A DNA stretch of 64,000 bases from Flemingiibacterium sp045636265 (GTDB taxonomy: Bacteria; Bacillota; Clostridia; Oscillospirales; CAG-272): positions 31,800 to 95,799 of the forward strand of contig JAZTXD010000170.1 of assembly GCA_045636265.1 (NCBI GenBank), in the 5' to 3' direction. The position numbers were made by a program, and so were the translations under genes. This document shows, one piece after another, positions 50,499 to 59,812 of the stretch. Within the stretch, counting starts at the first letter, position 1, and every line of letters begins with the position of its first letter. Below the pieces are notes generated by a model, which saw only the letters and a list, made by a program, of their open reading frames with translations, was not told the DNA's origin and made no database searches.

Positions 50499-52535
50499 AT
50501 GAAAGACAAACATGTAAATAAGCCGCATACGTTTACCGCACGCGTTATAATAACTGTTATCATCGCGGCACTGTTCTTTGGAATATACGCGCTTACAATG
50601 TACTATTCCGAGCTTAACCCGTTTGCGGTGGGCGGCGTTATGCTGGTTTTGTTTGTGGCGGCGGTATTTGTTGCCATAAAGCTTTACGGATTCCTTAATT
50701 TCCGTGTGGGCGATATCTACGACGAAAAGCTTTCGCCGATACTTGGAAATATAACGCTCGACTTTATATTAAGACTCTATCTTCCCGTTGTAATATGCGA
50801 TGAAGCGGGACGTATAATCTGGCACAACAATGCATTCAAGAGTGTGGCAAATCCGCGCGAGGTTCTCTACACCAAATATATTGACAGCCTAGCTGATGTC
50901 AGCATTGACCGAATACTCAGCGATACGTCAAGTTCTCCTGAGGACACACAGTTTGAAGACGGAGTTGAAACTGTTGCGTATGACCGTGTGTTTCGCATAA
51001 AGGGTTACAAAATAACTGCGCAGGGCAAGAATTATATAATTACCGTATGGAGTGAAAAGAGTGAGCTAAAGCAGCTTGCCAAGCGCCTTGCGGACGAAGA
51101 AACAATGATAGCGTACGTTATCATCGACAATCTCGATGAGCTCAAGCAGATTGTGCAGGAAACATACCGCTCGGCGGCAACTCAGGTTGAGCAGATACTC
51201 AAAGAGTGGGCAGATTCCGTGGGCGGAATCCTGAAAGAATATGAGAGGGATAAGTTTATATTCCTCTTTGAATCGAGATATCTTGATGAGTTTATCGCGA
51301 ATAAATTCGAGGTGCTTGACCGCATACGTGAGGTGCGTGTGGGTGAGGGCAGTATGCCGATCACCGTATCGATCGGAGTTTCGCGCGTTAGCGGAACGCT
51401 TGCCGACAAGGACAGAGATGCGCACTCCTCGCTTGATCTTGCACTTCAGCGCGGCGGTGACCAGGTCGTTGTCAAGAATGCACACAATACCGAATTCTTT
51501 GGAGGACGCACCAAGACCGTTCAGAAGCGAACCAAGGTCCGTGCCCGTGTTATTGCAAATCAGCTCACACTTGCCATGGCAAAGGCAAGCAATGTGCTCA
51601 TAATGGGTCACAGAAACCCCGACTATGACTCTATCGGCGCTTGTATCGGTATCGCAAGACTCGCTATGTTCTGCGGAGTACGTGCGAATATCGTGGTAAG
51701 AGTTGACGACGACAACATAAAGTCGGCTGTAAACCGCGTGAAGAATCTGCCCGAGTATTCAGACGTGTTTGTTGACAGCATCACAGGTCAGGATATGATA
51801 AGATCCGACACGCTTCTCGTTATCGTGGATGTAAACAACCCGGTGCAGTATGAGGCTCCGGAAATAGCCGACAATGTGGCCGATATAGCCATAATTGACC
51901 ATCACCGTAAGACGGGTGACTTCAAACGTGAGCCGCTGATATCGTATATTGAGCCGTCGGCTTCGTCGGCATGCGAGCTTGTTTCCGAAATGCTTGAGCA
52001 GGCACTTCCTGTTGGTGATCTTCACCGCGAGGAGGCGGATGTGCTTTATGCGGGTGTACTGCTTGACACAAAGCAGTTTTCGAGAAATACGGGAGTGCGT
52101 ACCTTCAGTGCGGCGCTTTATCTGCGCTCCGAGGGTGCAAACCCGGCAGAGGTTCAAGTCTTCTTCAAGTCCGGACTCGACGATTTCATGCGCGAGGCAA
52201 AGTTCTCGATGAATGTTATAACCTACCGTCAGATGTTTGCAATATCCATGAGCGACAGCGACGGAAATGCGGCGGACAGAATCGCCGCGGCAAAGGCGGC
52301 AGACAAGCTTCTCGGCGTTGCCGGAGTGATGGCAAGCTTCGCTCTTGTTGAGGTTGAGGGAAGCGTACACATCTCCGCACGCTCGGCGGGTAACGTAAAC
52401 GTTCAGCTTATCCTTGAAAAGATAGGCGGCGGCGGTTACTATGAGGCGGCAGGTGCACTGCTGAGGGATGTAAGCATGATGTCGGCGCTCACAAGCCTCA
52501 AGGAAGCTATTGACGATTATATGACCAAAAACTGA
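50499..52535 (+). CDS. gdpP: Cyclic-di-AMP phosphodiesterase GdpP
   Basis: Hydrolyses c-di-AMP and controls potassium and wall homeostasis. The 678-residue protein has two N-terminal membrane helices, a degenerate PAS domain, a degenerate GGDEF domain (VSIGVSRVSGT), and a catalytic DHH/DHHA1 module with GHRNPDYDSIG (about residue 370), the VIVDVNNP Asp and the IIDHHRK motif (about 466). ATG at 50499 has AGGA at a proper distance; the ATG nine bases earlier overlaps the yybS stop but has no room for a site. Metal ligands are intact. Confidence 0.93.
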   Translation: MKDKHVNKPHTFTARVIITVIIAALFFGIYALTMYYSELNPFAVGGVMLVLFVAAVFVAIKLYGFLNFRVGDIYDEKLSPILGNITLDFILRLYLPVVICDEAGRIIWHNNAFKSVANPREVLYTKYIDSLADVSIDRILSDTSSSPEDTQFEDGVETVAYDRVFRIKGYKITAQGKNYIITVWSEKSELKQLAKRLADEETMIAYVIIDNLDELKQIVQETYRSAATQVEQILKEWADSVGGILKEYERDKFIFLFESRYLDEFIANKFEVLDRIREVRVGEGSMPITVSIGVSRVSGTLADKDRDAHSSLDLALQRGGDQVVVKNAHNTEFFGGRTKTVQKRTKVRARVIANQLTLAMAKASNVLIMGHRNPDYDSIGACIGIARLAMFCGVRANIVVRVDDDNIKSAVNRVKNLPEYSDVFVDSITGQDMIRSDTLLVIVDVNNPVQYEAPEIADNVADIAIIDHHRKTGDFKREPLISYIEPSASSACELVSEMLEQALPVGDLHREEADVLYAGVLLDTKQFSRNTGVRTFSAALYLRSEGANPAEVQVFFKSGLDDFMREAKFSMNVITYRQMFAISMSDSDGNAADRIAAAKAADKLLGVAGVMASFALVEVEGSVHISARSAGNVNVQLILEKIGGGGYYEAAGALLRDVSMMSALTSLKEAIDDYMTKN

Positions 52536-52561
52536 TACTACACACAAAAGGAGATATAAAA

Positions 52562-53011
52562 ATGAAAGTTGTATTAACACAGGATGTTAAAAGCCAGGGT
52601 AAAAAGGGTCAGCTTATAGATGTATCCGACGGATACGCACGCAACTTCCTCATTCCCAAGGGACTTGCAATAATCGCTGACAATAAGGCTCTCAACGAGA
52701 TAAAGGGCCGCGAGGCATCAGAGGCTCACAGAAAAGCGGTTGAGCTTCAGACTGCAAAGGATATCGCCGCAAAGCTTGAAACCGTTATGGTTAAATTCAA
52801 GAGCAAGGCGGGCGTTGACGGAAGACTTTACGGCTCCGTTACTTCCAAGGATATCGCAGAGGCACTTGTGTCCCAGGCTGATATCACCGTTGACAAGCGC
52901 AAGATCCAGCTTAGTGAAGCACTCAAAACATTCGGTACACACACCGTTGACGTAAAGCTCCATGCTGATGTAATGGGCAAGATCAACGTTGTTATCAGCG
53001 AAGAGAAATAA
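52562..53011 (+). CDS. rplI: 50S ribosomal protein L9
   Basis: A 149-residue full-length L9 (MKVVLTQDVKSQGKKGQLID, GYARNFLIPKGLA) with the long central helix and C-terminal RNA-binding domain (GRLYGSVTSKDIAEAL). AAAGGAGA upstream of the ATG. Two bases separate it from dnaB. Confidence 0.96.
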   Translation: MKVVLTQDVKSQGKKGQLIDVSDGYARNFLIPKGLAIIADNKALNEIKGREASEAHRKAVELQTAKDIAAKLETVMVKFKSKAGVDGRLYGSVTSKDIAEALVSQADITVDKRKIQLSEALKTFGTHTVDVKLHADVMGKINVVISEEK

Positions 53012-53013
53012 TT

Positions 53014-54360
53014 ATGGCCGATAACGAATTTGGAAGGAAGCTTCCGTTTGCGCTTGATGCGGAGCAGTCGGTGCTTGGATCGATACTTATTGATCCCGAG
53101 TGCTTCAACACTGTCGTCGGTATTTTAAAGAGCGAGGATTTCTACCTCGACGAGCATACGCAGATATATCTCGCGATGCAGGACCTCTATCTCAAAAACC
53201 GCGACATTGATATCGTAACGCTTATTGATACCCTTGTTCACCGCGGTGTATACGACGAGCAAAACAGCCGCTCGTATATAAAGCTTATCGCAGAGGTGGT
53301 TCCGTCCGCGGCAAACGTGTCGGACTATGCGCGTATTGTTAAAGACAAGAGCCTGCTTCGCGCTCTTATAGCGGCAGCAGACGAGATAACCGAATCTGCG
53401 TACAGCGGCAAGGATGAGGTTGCACATATCATCGGAAATGCCGAGCAGAAGATATTTTCCATCGCCGAAGGAAACGACCAGAAGGGCTTCACTCATATAA
53501 GAGAGGTGCTGGTTCAGACGTATGAGCATCTGCATCTTTTGCAGACCAACCGTGCTGAAACCCTGGGCGTGGCTACGGGATTCGGCGATCTTGATAAGGT
53601 GCTCGTCGGTATGGGAAAGAGTGACTTTATAATCGTCGGTGCACGTCCCGGTGTGGGTAAAACGTCATTTTGCTTGAACATCGCCACAAACGTTGCAAAG
53701 GCAACCAAGAAAGAGGTTTGCATATTCTCGCTTGAAATGTCAGCCGAGCAGCTTGTTTCGCGTATGCTCTCGAGTGAGGCACTTGTTGACAGCTACAGTA
53801 TCCGTTCGGGTGAGCTTTCGGACGATGACTGGACGAAGCTCGCACATGCCTCGGCAAGTCTTTCCGAATGCGATATATATATCGACGATACCACGGGAAT
53901 TACAGCCACGGGTATGAAAGCAAAGCTTCGCCGCAAGAAAAATCTCGGACTTGTCGTAATCGACTATTTGCAGCTCATGCAGTCCGACAGAAAAATTGAT
54001 AACCGTGTACAGGAAGTCAGCGATATTTCGCGTAACTTAAAGCTTCTTGCCAAGGAACTCGGAGTCCCGGTGATCTGCTGCGCGCAGCTTTCACGTAATC
54101 CCGAATCGAGAAAGGGTGCCGACAGCGCACCTATGCTCTCCGACCTTCGTGACTCGGGTGCTATCGAGCAGGACGCGGACATTATCATGTTCCTCTCGCG
54201 TGACTACTATCAGAACGACCCCGAAAAGCAGAATATCGCGGACGTTCATGTGGCTAAAAACCGTCACGGCTCAACACAGAGAGTTCCGATGGGCTGGTTC
54301 GGTCAGTATACGAAATTCACCTCCATGGCTCCGGACGGAACGCCGGAACCTCCCGCATAA
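53014..54360 (+). CDS. dnaB: Replicative DNA helicase
   Basis: A 448-residue DnaB-type helicase: N-terminal primase-interaction domain (DAEQSVLGSILIDPECFNTV), and the RecA-like motor with Walker A GARPGVGKTS (about residue 209), Walker B LVVIDYLQLM and the DLRDSGAIEQDADIIMFLSR motif. Ends with a normal tail; no intein. Usual rplI-dnaB order. Confidence 0.96.
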   Translation: MADNEFGRKLPFALDAEQSVLGSILIDPECFNTVVGILKSEDFYLDEHTQIYLAMQDLYLKNRDIDIVTLIDTLVHRGVYDEQNSRSYIKLIAEVVPSAANVSDYARIVKDKSLLRALIAAADEITESAYSGKDEVAHIIGNAEQKIFSIAEGNDQKGFTHIREVLVQTYEHLHLLQTNRAETLGVATGFGDLDKVLVGMGKSDFIIVGARPGVGKTSFCLNIATNVAKATKKEVCIFSLEMSAEQLVSRMLSSEALVDSYSIRSGELSDDDWTKLAHASASLSECDIYIDDTTGITATGMKAKLRRKKNLGLVVIDYLQLMQSDRKIDNRVQEVSDISRNLKLLAKELGVPVICCAQLSRNPESRKGADSAPMLSDLRDSGAIEQDADIIMFLSRDYYQNDPEKQNIADVHVAKNRHGSTQRVPMGWFGQYTKFTSMAPDGTPEPPA

Positions 54361-54371
54361 TCAGGGGATTT

Positions 54372-55769
54372 ATGAAAAAACAAAAAAGTTTACTCTCGGC
54401 GCTTGACACATATTCAATGCTCGAGGGACAAAGCGGAATCCTCGTCGGATTCTCCGGCGGCGCCGATTCCACAGCGCTTTTGCATCTGCTTTATGAAAAA
54501 TGCAAGCTGCTTGGGATATATCTCCACGCGCTTCACGTGCATCACGGAATACGCGGCGAAGAGGCGGACAGAGATGCGGAATTCTGTGAGGGAACATGCC
54601 GTCGGCTTGGTGTTGATTTCACGCTCGTGTGCGCAGATATCCCCAAAATGGCACGTGATAGCGGACGCGGCGTTGAGGAAACGGCGCGAGCTTTCCGCTA
54701 TGATGAGTTTGCCAAAATAGTTCGCTCGGATGAAAGGCTCTCTTGTATAGCAACGGCGCACAACGCCGATGATAATGCGGAAACCGTGATATTCAATCTC
54801 TCCCGCGGCAGCGGAATTGACGGGCTTTGCGGTATTCCGCCGACCCGTGAGTTTGACGGGATTCTTGTGATACGTCCGCTTATTTATTCGCAAAAGTGCG
54901 ACATAATCGGATATCTTAAAGAAAACGGTATAGAATATATATTTGACAGCACAAACGATGACACAAGGTACACGCGAAACTATATACGGCATGAGATAAT
55001 ACCGCGCCTTGCGAGTGTCAATCCGGCGCTTCTCGATTCTGTGCGCAAGATGACGGAAAATCTGCGTGCCGACGCAGACTGTCTTGAGCGCCTGACGCTT
55101 GCCTTTGTAGCCGAGAACACGGTAAACGGCAAAATATCGGCAAAGGCGCTTCTCACGGCAGACCGCGCGATTGGCGCAAGAGCTGTGCGGCACATGTTTG
55201 CCGAGCACTGCGGAGGAATGCTTGAGAGGGTGCACATTGATGCTGTGCTTGCGCTTGCAGATAACGACAAAAACGGAGCGAGCGTGTCACTTGTCGGCGG
55301 TATGCGTGCCGTGTGCGAGGACGGATACATCCGCTTTGCCGGGCAGACGGTGGAGCAGACGGAGTTTAGCTATGAGCTTCATCCCGGTGTGAATAAGTTT
55401 GATAAATTTGCCGTTATTCTTGCAGATGTCGGAAAATGGGATGCGGATTTACAAAAAGATAACGAATCCCTTCAAAATATTTACAAATTATCAACACGAA
55501 CGAAGATAAATTCTGATACAATAAATCATATGCTCTATGTCCGCTCAAGACGTGACGGAGATGCATATGTTTTCGGTGAAATGACACGAAAGCTTAAAAA
55601 GCTTTACAATGACAGAGGCTGGAGCCTCGAAAAGCGCCGCTCCACTCCCGTATTCTGCGATGACACGGGTATTGTGTGGGTGCCTGAATTTCCCGCGGCA
55701 GACAGAGCTTTGCCAAATGGGGACGGCGTGGATATAATATACTACTACAATGGAGAATCAAAGCTATGA
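54372..55769 (+). CDS. tilS: tRNA(Ile)-lysidine synthetase
   Basis: Makes lysidine at C34 of tRNA-Ile(CAU), using ATP. The 465-residue protein has the PP-loop VGFSGGADSTALLHLL near residue 30, HHGIRGEEADRD, ATAHNADDNAET, and a C-terminal TilS domain. It overlaps hpt by 4 bp (ATGA), the usual tilS-hpt-ftsH order of Bacillota. Confidence 0.93.
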   Translation: MKKQKSLLSALDTYSMLEGQSGILVGFSGGADSTALLHLLYEKCKLLGIYLHALHVHHGIRGEEADRDAEFCEGTCRRLGVDFTLVCADIPKMARDSGRGVEETARAFRYDEFAKIVRSDERLSCIATAHNADDNAETVIFNLSRGSGIDGLCGIPPTREFDGILVIRPLIYSQKCDIIGYLKENGIEYIFDSTNDDTRYTRNYIRHEIIPRLASVNPALLDSVRKMTENLRADADCLERLTLAFVAENTVNGKISAKALLTADRAIGARAVRHMFAEHCGGMLERVHIDAVLALADNDKNGASVSLVGGMRAVCEDGYIRFAGQTVEQTEFSYELHPGVNKFDKFAVILADVGKWDADLQKDNESLQNIYKLSTRTKINSDTINHMLYVRSRRDGDAYVFGEMTRKLKKLYNDRGWSLEKRRSTPVFCDDTGIVWVPEFPAADRALPNGDGVDIIYYYNGESKL

Positions 55770-56308
55770 TTGATGAGGTTAAGAGTGTTCTCGTGTCCGA
55801 GGACGAGTGCCAGGCTATAGTTTCGAAGCTTGCCGCAAAAATAAGCGAGGATTATAAGGGCAAGCGTTTGCTGCTTCTTTGCATATTAAAGGGCTCGGTC
55901 GTTTTCATGGGCGACCTTATGAAAAAGATAAGCATCCCCGTTGAGATTGATTTTATGAAGGTGTCATCCTACGGTGCCGGCACCGAGTCGAGCGGAAGCG
56001 TGAATATAATCCTTGATCTTTACAGAAAAGACCTTCCCGAAACGGATATTCTTATAGTTGAGGACATTATCGACAGCGGCAAAACACTTTCATATCTCGT
56101 TGAATACCTTAGCCTAAAGGGCGCGAGAAGCGTTAAAACCGTGACCATGCTCGACAAGCCCTCAAGACGTAAGGTTGACTTTACACCGGATTACTGCGGA
56201 TGCGAAATCCCCGACGAATTTGTTGTCGGATACGGTCTTGACTACGACGAAAAATACCGTGCGCTTCCGTACATAGGCATACTGAAGCCTGAAGTTTATA
56301 CGAAGTAA
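55766..56308 (+). CDS. hpt: Hypoxanthine phosphoribosyltransferase
   Basis: Salvages hypoxanthine and guanine with PRPP. The 180-residue protein has the PRPP loop DILIVEDIIDSGKTL, ILKGSVVFMGDL, and VGYGLDYDEKYR near the end, all typical of HPRT. Between tilS and ftsH. Confidence 0.94.
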   Translation: MIDEVKSVLVSEDECQAIVSKLAAKISEDYKGKRLLLLCILKGSVVFMGDLMKKISIPVEIDFMKVSSYGAGTESSGSVNIILDLYRKDLPETDILIVEDIIDSGKTLSYLVEYLSLKGARSVKTVTMLDKPSRRKVDFTPDYCGCEIPDEFVVGYGLDYDEKYRALPYIGILKPEVYTK

Positions 56309-56361
56309 TCGGGTATAATACAGATAAAGGAGACTCTCGTTTTTGAGAGTATAGGTAAATA

Positions 56362-58359
56362 ATGAAATCTAACTACAAAATTCTTATCTTCTACGCGGTG
56401 CTTATCGCTGTGATATTCTTCTCAACGGCAACGCTTCTCGGCGGACAGCCAAGCGATAAGCTCGTGTACAGCGACATCGACAAGCTCTTCTATGAACAGC
56501 AGGTCAAGGTTTTTGAGATTGACAAGAACAATAAACTCATCATAGAAAAGCAGGACGGAGAGGTTGTGTCATTCACACTGCGCGATCTCGATCTGTTCTG
56601 GCGTCAGTTTGGCGATATAATCGACGAACAGCTGCATGATGATGACCCCAATACCGTTGAGTCATATAACATAGCTGAGCCGCAGATCATACCGTGGTGG
56701 ATAAGCTTTCTGCCGTATGCGGTTATTATCGTAATATTCGTCCTTTTCTGGATATTTATTGTGAACCAAAGCGCGGGCGGCAAGGGCGGAAAGCCCGGCA
56801 GTTTCGGCAAGGCACGCGCGAAGCTCGGCTCGGACGAAAAGAAGAAGGTATTCTTCAAGGACGTTGCCGGCGCGGACGAGGAGAAAGCAGAGCTTCAGGA
56901 GGTTGTTGAGTTCCTTCGCGATCCTGCGAAATTCTCAAAGCTTGGAGCGCATATCCCTCACGGCGTACTGCTTGTAGGCCCTCCCGGTACAGGTAAAACA
57001 CTGCTTGCGAAGGCGGTTGCCGGTGAAGCGGGCGTGCCGTTCTACTCTATCTCCGGTTCGGATTTCGTTGAGATGTACGTCGGTGTCGGCGCATCGCGTG
57101 TACGCGACCTCTTTGACACCGCAAAGAAGAATCCCGCAAGCATTATATTCATCGACGAGATCGATGCCGTGGGACGTCACCGCGGTGCCGGACTCGGCGG
57201 CGGACATGACGAGCGTGAGCAGACATTAAACCAGCTGCTCGTTGAAATGGATGGCTTTGGCGGCAACGAGGGCGTTATCGTTATGGCGGCAACAAACCGC
57301 CCCGATATCCTTGACCCGGCGCTTCTTCGTCCGGGACGCTTTGACCGTCAGATAACTGTAAACTATCCCGATCAGAAGGGCCGTGTGGACATTCTTAAAG
57401 TTCACGCAAAGGGCAAACCCTTTGAAGCGGATGTTGACCTTGAAACTCTCGCCAAGACCACTGTTGGCTTTACCGGTGCCGATCTTGAAAATCTTCTTAA
57501 CGAGGCGGCACTTCTTGCGGCACGCAAGAATAAGAGCCTTATCGGTATGGATGATCTTGAGGAGGCGACAATCAAGGTTATCGTCGGCCCTCACAAGAAG
57601 TCGAAAAAGGTTCACGAGGAAGACAAGCGAATTGTTGCTTACCACGAGGCAGGTCACGCTATTGTAACAAAGCTTCTCCTGCCCAACTCATCAGTGCATC
57701 AGATATCCATTATTCCCGCAGGAAGTGCGGCTGGATACACGCTTCCGCTTCCCAAGGAAGACAGAGATTTCATGTCCAAATCAGACATGGAGCACAAGAT
57801 CGCAGAGCTTCTCGGCGGTCGAGTTGCGGAAAAGGTGGTAATCGGAGATATTTCAGCCGGCGCATCAAACGATATCCAGCGCGCCACAAACATGGCGAGA
57901 AATATGGTTACACGCTACGGTATGAGTGAAATACTCGGACCTATCGTATACGGCTCGGAGCATGACAGCGGCGAGGTGTTCCTCGGCAGAGATTTCAACT
58001 CCTCGCGCAACTATTCCGAGGATACCGCAACGCTTATAGATAACGAGATTAAGCGTCTTGTCAACACCGCGTATGACACCGCGATGAAGCTGCTTACCGA
58101 AAACATTGATAAGCTTCATTTTGTAGCCGAGTTCCTTATGAAGAACGAGATTATGGATGCGGATCAGTTTAACGCCGCAATGGACGGAAATCCCACAATC
58201 GAGGAGCTTGAGGAAATGGCTGCGGCAAAGAAGAGAAAGAGTGCCGCGGAGAATGAAACCAAGGCAAAGGAAAATGAGGAAGCACGCAAACAGCGTGAGG
58301 CTGAAGAAGCAAAGAAGTCGGAGAAGGACGACGATGACCGTCCTCATATGAAGGAATGA
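56362..58359 (+). CDS. ftsH: ATP-dependent zinc metalloprotease FtsH
   Basis: A 665-residue membrane-bound AAA+ protease that degrades misfolded or regulatory membrane proteins. It has two membrane helices (about 6-24 and 108-130) flanking an extracytoplasmic domain, Walker A GPPGTGKT (about 207-214), Walker B IIFIDEID, second region RPGRFDRQI, and the M41 site HEAGH (about 429-433) with GASNDIQRAT as third ligand. The C-terminus is Lys/Glu-rich. This is the housekeeping FtsH, distinct from the soluble island copy at 12.2 kb. Confidence 0.97.
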   Translation: MKSNYKILIFYAVLIAVIFFSTATLLGGQPSDKLVYSDIDKLFYEQQVKVFEIDKNNKLIIEKQDGEVVSFTLRDLDLFWRQFGDIIDEQLHDDDPNTVESYNIAEPQIIPWWISFLPYAVIIVIFVLFWIFIVNQSAGGKGGKPGSFGKARAKLGSDEKKKVFFKDVAGADEEKAELQEVVEFLRDPAKFSKLGAHIPHGVLLVGPPGTGKTLLAKAVAGEAGVPFYSISGSDFVEMYVGVGASRVRDLFDTAKKNPASIIFIDEIDAVGRHRGAGLGGGHDEREQTLNQLLVEMDGFGGNEGVIVMAATNRPDILDPALLRPGRFDRQITVNYPDQKGRVDILKVHAKGKPFEADVDLETLAKTTVGFTGADLENLLNEAALLAARKNKSLIGMDDLEEATIKVIVGPHKKSKKVHEEDKRIVAYHEAGHAIVTKLLLPNSSVHQISIIPAGSAAGYTLPLPKEDRDFMSKSDMEHKIAELLGGRVAEKVVIGDISAGASNDIQRATNMARNMVTRYGMSEILGPIVYGSEHDSGEVFLGRDFNSSRNYSEDTATLIDNEIKRLVNTAYDTAMKLLTENIDKLHFVAEFLMKNEIMDADQFNAAMDGNPTIEELEEMAAAKKRKSAAENETKAKENEEARKQREAEEAKKSEKDDDDRPHMKE

Positions 58360-58362
58360 GTA

Positions 58363-58410
58363 AAAGGGTTGAGTCAAGGCTTTTGTGGGCTATGACTCAA
58401 CCCTTTTTGT
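58363..58410. terminator. Bidirectional terminator between ftsH and rpmA
   Basis: AAAGGGTTGAGTCA (58363-58376) pairs with TGACTCAACCCTTT (58393-58406), followed by T residues. Confidence 0.85.
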
Positions 58411-58474
58411 TATGAAACAAAAAAGAAGCTGTTCCAAAGTGCAGTGCACTCGGAACAGCCTCTTTATTTGTGTT

Positions 58475-58753
58475 TTACGCGCTGTATACGCTAACGGCCT
58501 TCTTGCCGCCAGCAACATGCTCGAACTTGACGGTACCGTCAATGAGAGCAAACAGGGTGTCATCCTTGCCGATGCCGACATTGTTGCCGGGATGTACAGC
58601 AGTACCTCTCTGGCGGATGATTATGTTACCTGCCTTTACAGCCTGACCGTCGGACTTCTTAACGCCAAGACGCTTTGCTTCGCTGTCGCGGCCGTTCTTT
58701 GTGGAGCCGACGCCCTTCTTATGAGCGAAAAACTGTAAGCTGAGCTTTAACAT
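58475..58753 (-). CDS. rpmA: 50S ribosomal protein L27 with cleavable N-terminal extension
   Basis: A 92-residue L27 with the Firmicutes leader MLKLSLQFF before AHKKGVGSTKNGRDSE. In Staphylococcus and relatives this leader is removed by the protease Prp, leaving the N-terminus that reaches the peptidyl-transferase centre. The prp gene lies just upstream in the same cluster. Remainder is typical L27 (GNIIIRQRGTAVHPGNNVGIG). Confidence 0.96.
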   Translation of the reverse strand: MLKLSLQFFAHKKGVGSTKNGRDSEAKRLGVKKSDGQAVKAGNIIIRQRGTAVHPGNNVGIGKDDTLFALIDGTVKFEHVAGGKKAVSVYSA

Positions 58754-58803
58754 TGTTAACTTACCTCCGTTATCTTAATTGAGAAAAAGCTTTGAATTAC
58801 AAG

Positions 58804-59160
58804 TCAGATGAGTTCTTCTACCACGTCAACCTCGAGAAATTCATAGTATTCCTCAATAAGGTCATTAAGCTGGTAGTAATAAGCCTGGATAAGTCCCGAT
58901 ATTGCAAAACGCTTACGCTCGTCCTCCTCGTACTCGGGAAGCGCGCCGTGGGCGATTACCTTGATATCGGTGGTTTCTTCGTCAATCGTATAATCAACAT
59001 CGGATGCATACGCAACCTCAATGGTGTTGATGATCAGCATGGTCATTGCGGAAATGGCGGCGCAGAGCGGATCGCTTCCGGCTTCACCGTATCCCGTGTG
59101 TCCCTGCTCGGAAAAACCGTAGAACGTGTTATCCCACTTATGAAAAACTATCTTTGTCAT
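58804..59160 (-). CDS. prp: Ribosomal-processing cysteine protease Prp
   Basis: A 118-residue small cysteine protease with catalytic His21 in GHTGYGEAGSD and Cys33 in PLCAAISA, the Prp signature. It removes the N-terminal leader of L27 between assembly steps. Located between rplU and rpmA, as in most Firmicutes. Predicted to act as a dimer in the cytosol. The C-terminus is acidic (EEYYEFLEVDVVEELI). Confidence 0.94.
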   Translation of the reverse strand: MTKIVFHKWDNTFYGFSEQGHTGYGEAGSDPLCAAISAMTMLIINTIEVAYASDVDYTIDEETTDIKVIAHGALPEYEEDERKRFAISGLIQAYYYQLNDLIEEYYEFLEVDVVEELI

Positions 59161-59166
59161 TTGGAA

Positions 59167-59478
59167 TTAGCCAACGATCTTCTCGATCTGAACCTTGGTG
59201 TAAGGCTGTCTGTGACCGATCTTCTTCTTGGAATCCTTCTTGGACTTGTACTTAAGGATGTGGATCTTGGGACCCTTACCGTTCTTAACGACCTTAGCCT
59301 CAACGCTGGCACCCTCAACAAAAGGAGCACCTACGGTGAACTTGTCGCCGTTCGACAGAGCAAGAACCTTGTCAAAAGTAATCTTGTCCTCTGCTTCTAC
59401 ATCGAGCTTCTCGATGAAGATAACATCGCCTTCGTTAACCTTGTACTGCTTTCCGCCTGTTACGATAACTGCAAACAC
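59167..59478 (-). CDS. rplU: 50S ribosomal protein L21
   Basis: A 103-residue full-length L21 beginning at GTG (VFAVIVTGGKQYKVNEG), with GAGGTG upstream; frames that extend further upstream cover the leader. Contains KKIGHRQPYTKVQIEKI at its end. First gene of the rplU-prp-rpmA operon. Function is 23S rRNA binding in the large subunit. Confidence 0.96.
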   Translation of the reverse strand: MFAVIVTGGKQYKVNEGDVIFIEKLDVEAEDKITFDKVLALSNGDKFTVGAPFVEGASVEAKVVKNGKGPKIHILKYKSKKDSKKKIGHRQPYTKVQIEKIVG

Positions 59479-59484
59479 GAAAAG

Positions 59485-59600
59485 CACCTCACTTTCTGAA
59501 TGGCATTTTGCCATGAACTCGCTGACGTCGGTATTTTGCGCAAAATGGGCGCAAAAATTTAGACCGTACAAATCAAGCGGCCCTTTATTATAACATATTG
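59485..59600 (-). promoter_or_regulatory. Probable L21 mRNA leader with hairpins
   Basis: The untranslated region upstream of rplU holds minus-strand dyads such as TTTTGCGC-GCGCAAAA and GGCAAAATGCC just before the ribosome binding site. Rfam-type L21 leaders occur in Bacillota, but the match to that model could not be tested here. Confidence 0.4.
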
Positions 59601-59663
59601 TAGGGCAAATGTCAATAGGATTTGCAAAAATTCTTTATATTATGCGGAATTTTGTACAGCACA

Positions 59664-59758
59664 GGCGCTCTCATGAGCGGCGAACATGGAAATGTATAAG
59701 CGCAATTGCGCTTATACCAAGCGATTCTTTCTTGAGCGCAGAGAAGCGCCTCGCCGCT
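59664..59758. repeat. Short derivative of the interspersed repeat with a palindrome
   Basis: It starts GGCGCTCTCATGAGCG and ends with a TTCTTTCTTGAGCGC-to-AAGCGCCTC segment, the two ends of the long repeat, but the middle is replaced by a perfect 22-bp palindrome at 59695-59716 (half TATAAGCGCAA). Resembles an internally deleted, MITE-like form. Confidence 0.65.
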
Positions 59759-59782
59759 TAAGTGCCAACAGCATACAAAAAA

Positions 59783-59807
59783 ATGCGAAGCACTGTGTGC
59801 TTCGCAT
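59783..59807 (-). terminator. Terminator of the blaI-type gene
   Basis: ATGCGAAGCA and TGCTTCGCAT form a 10-bp stem; on the minus strand it is followed by a T run. Confidence 0.8.
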
Positions 59808-59812
59808 CCCGA

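Noticed and set aside
54414..55235. 273-codon minus-strand frame opposite tilS
   Set aside because: Antisense to a complete tilS; no ribosome binding site.
59479..59571. N-terminal extension of L21
   Set aside because: The extension contains leader hairpins and would precede a GTG with a proper site; L21 is full length from 59478.
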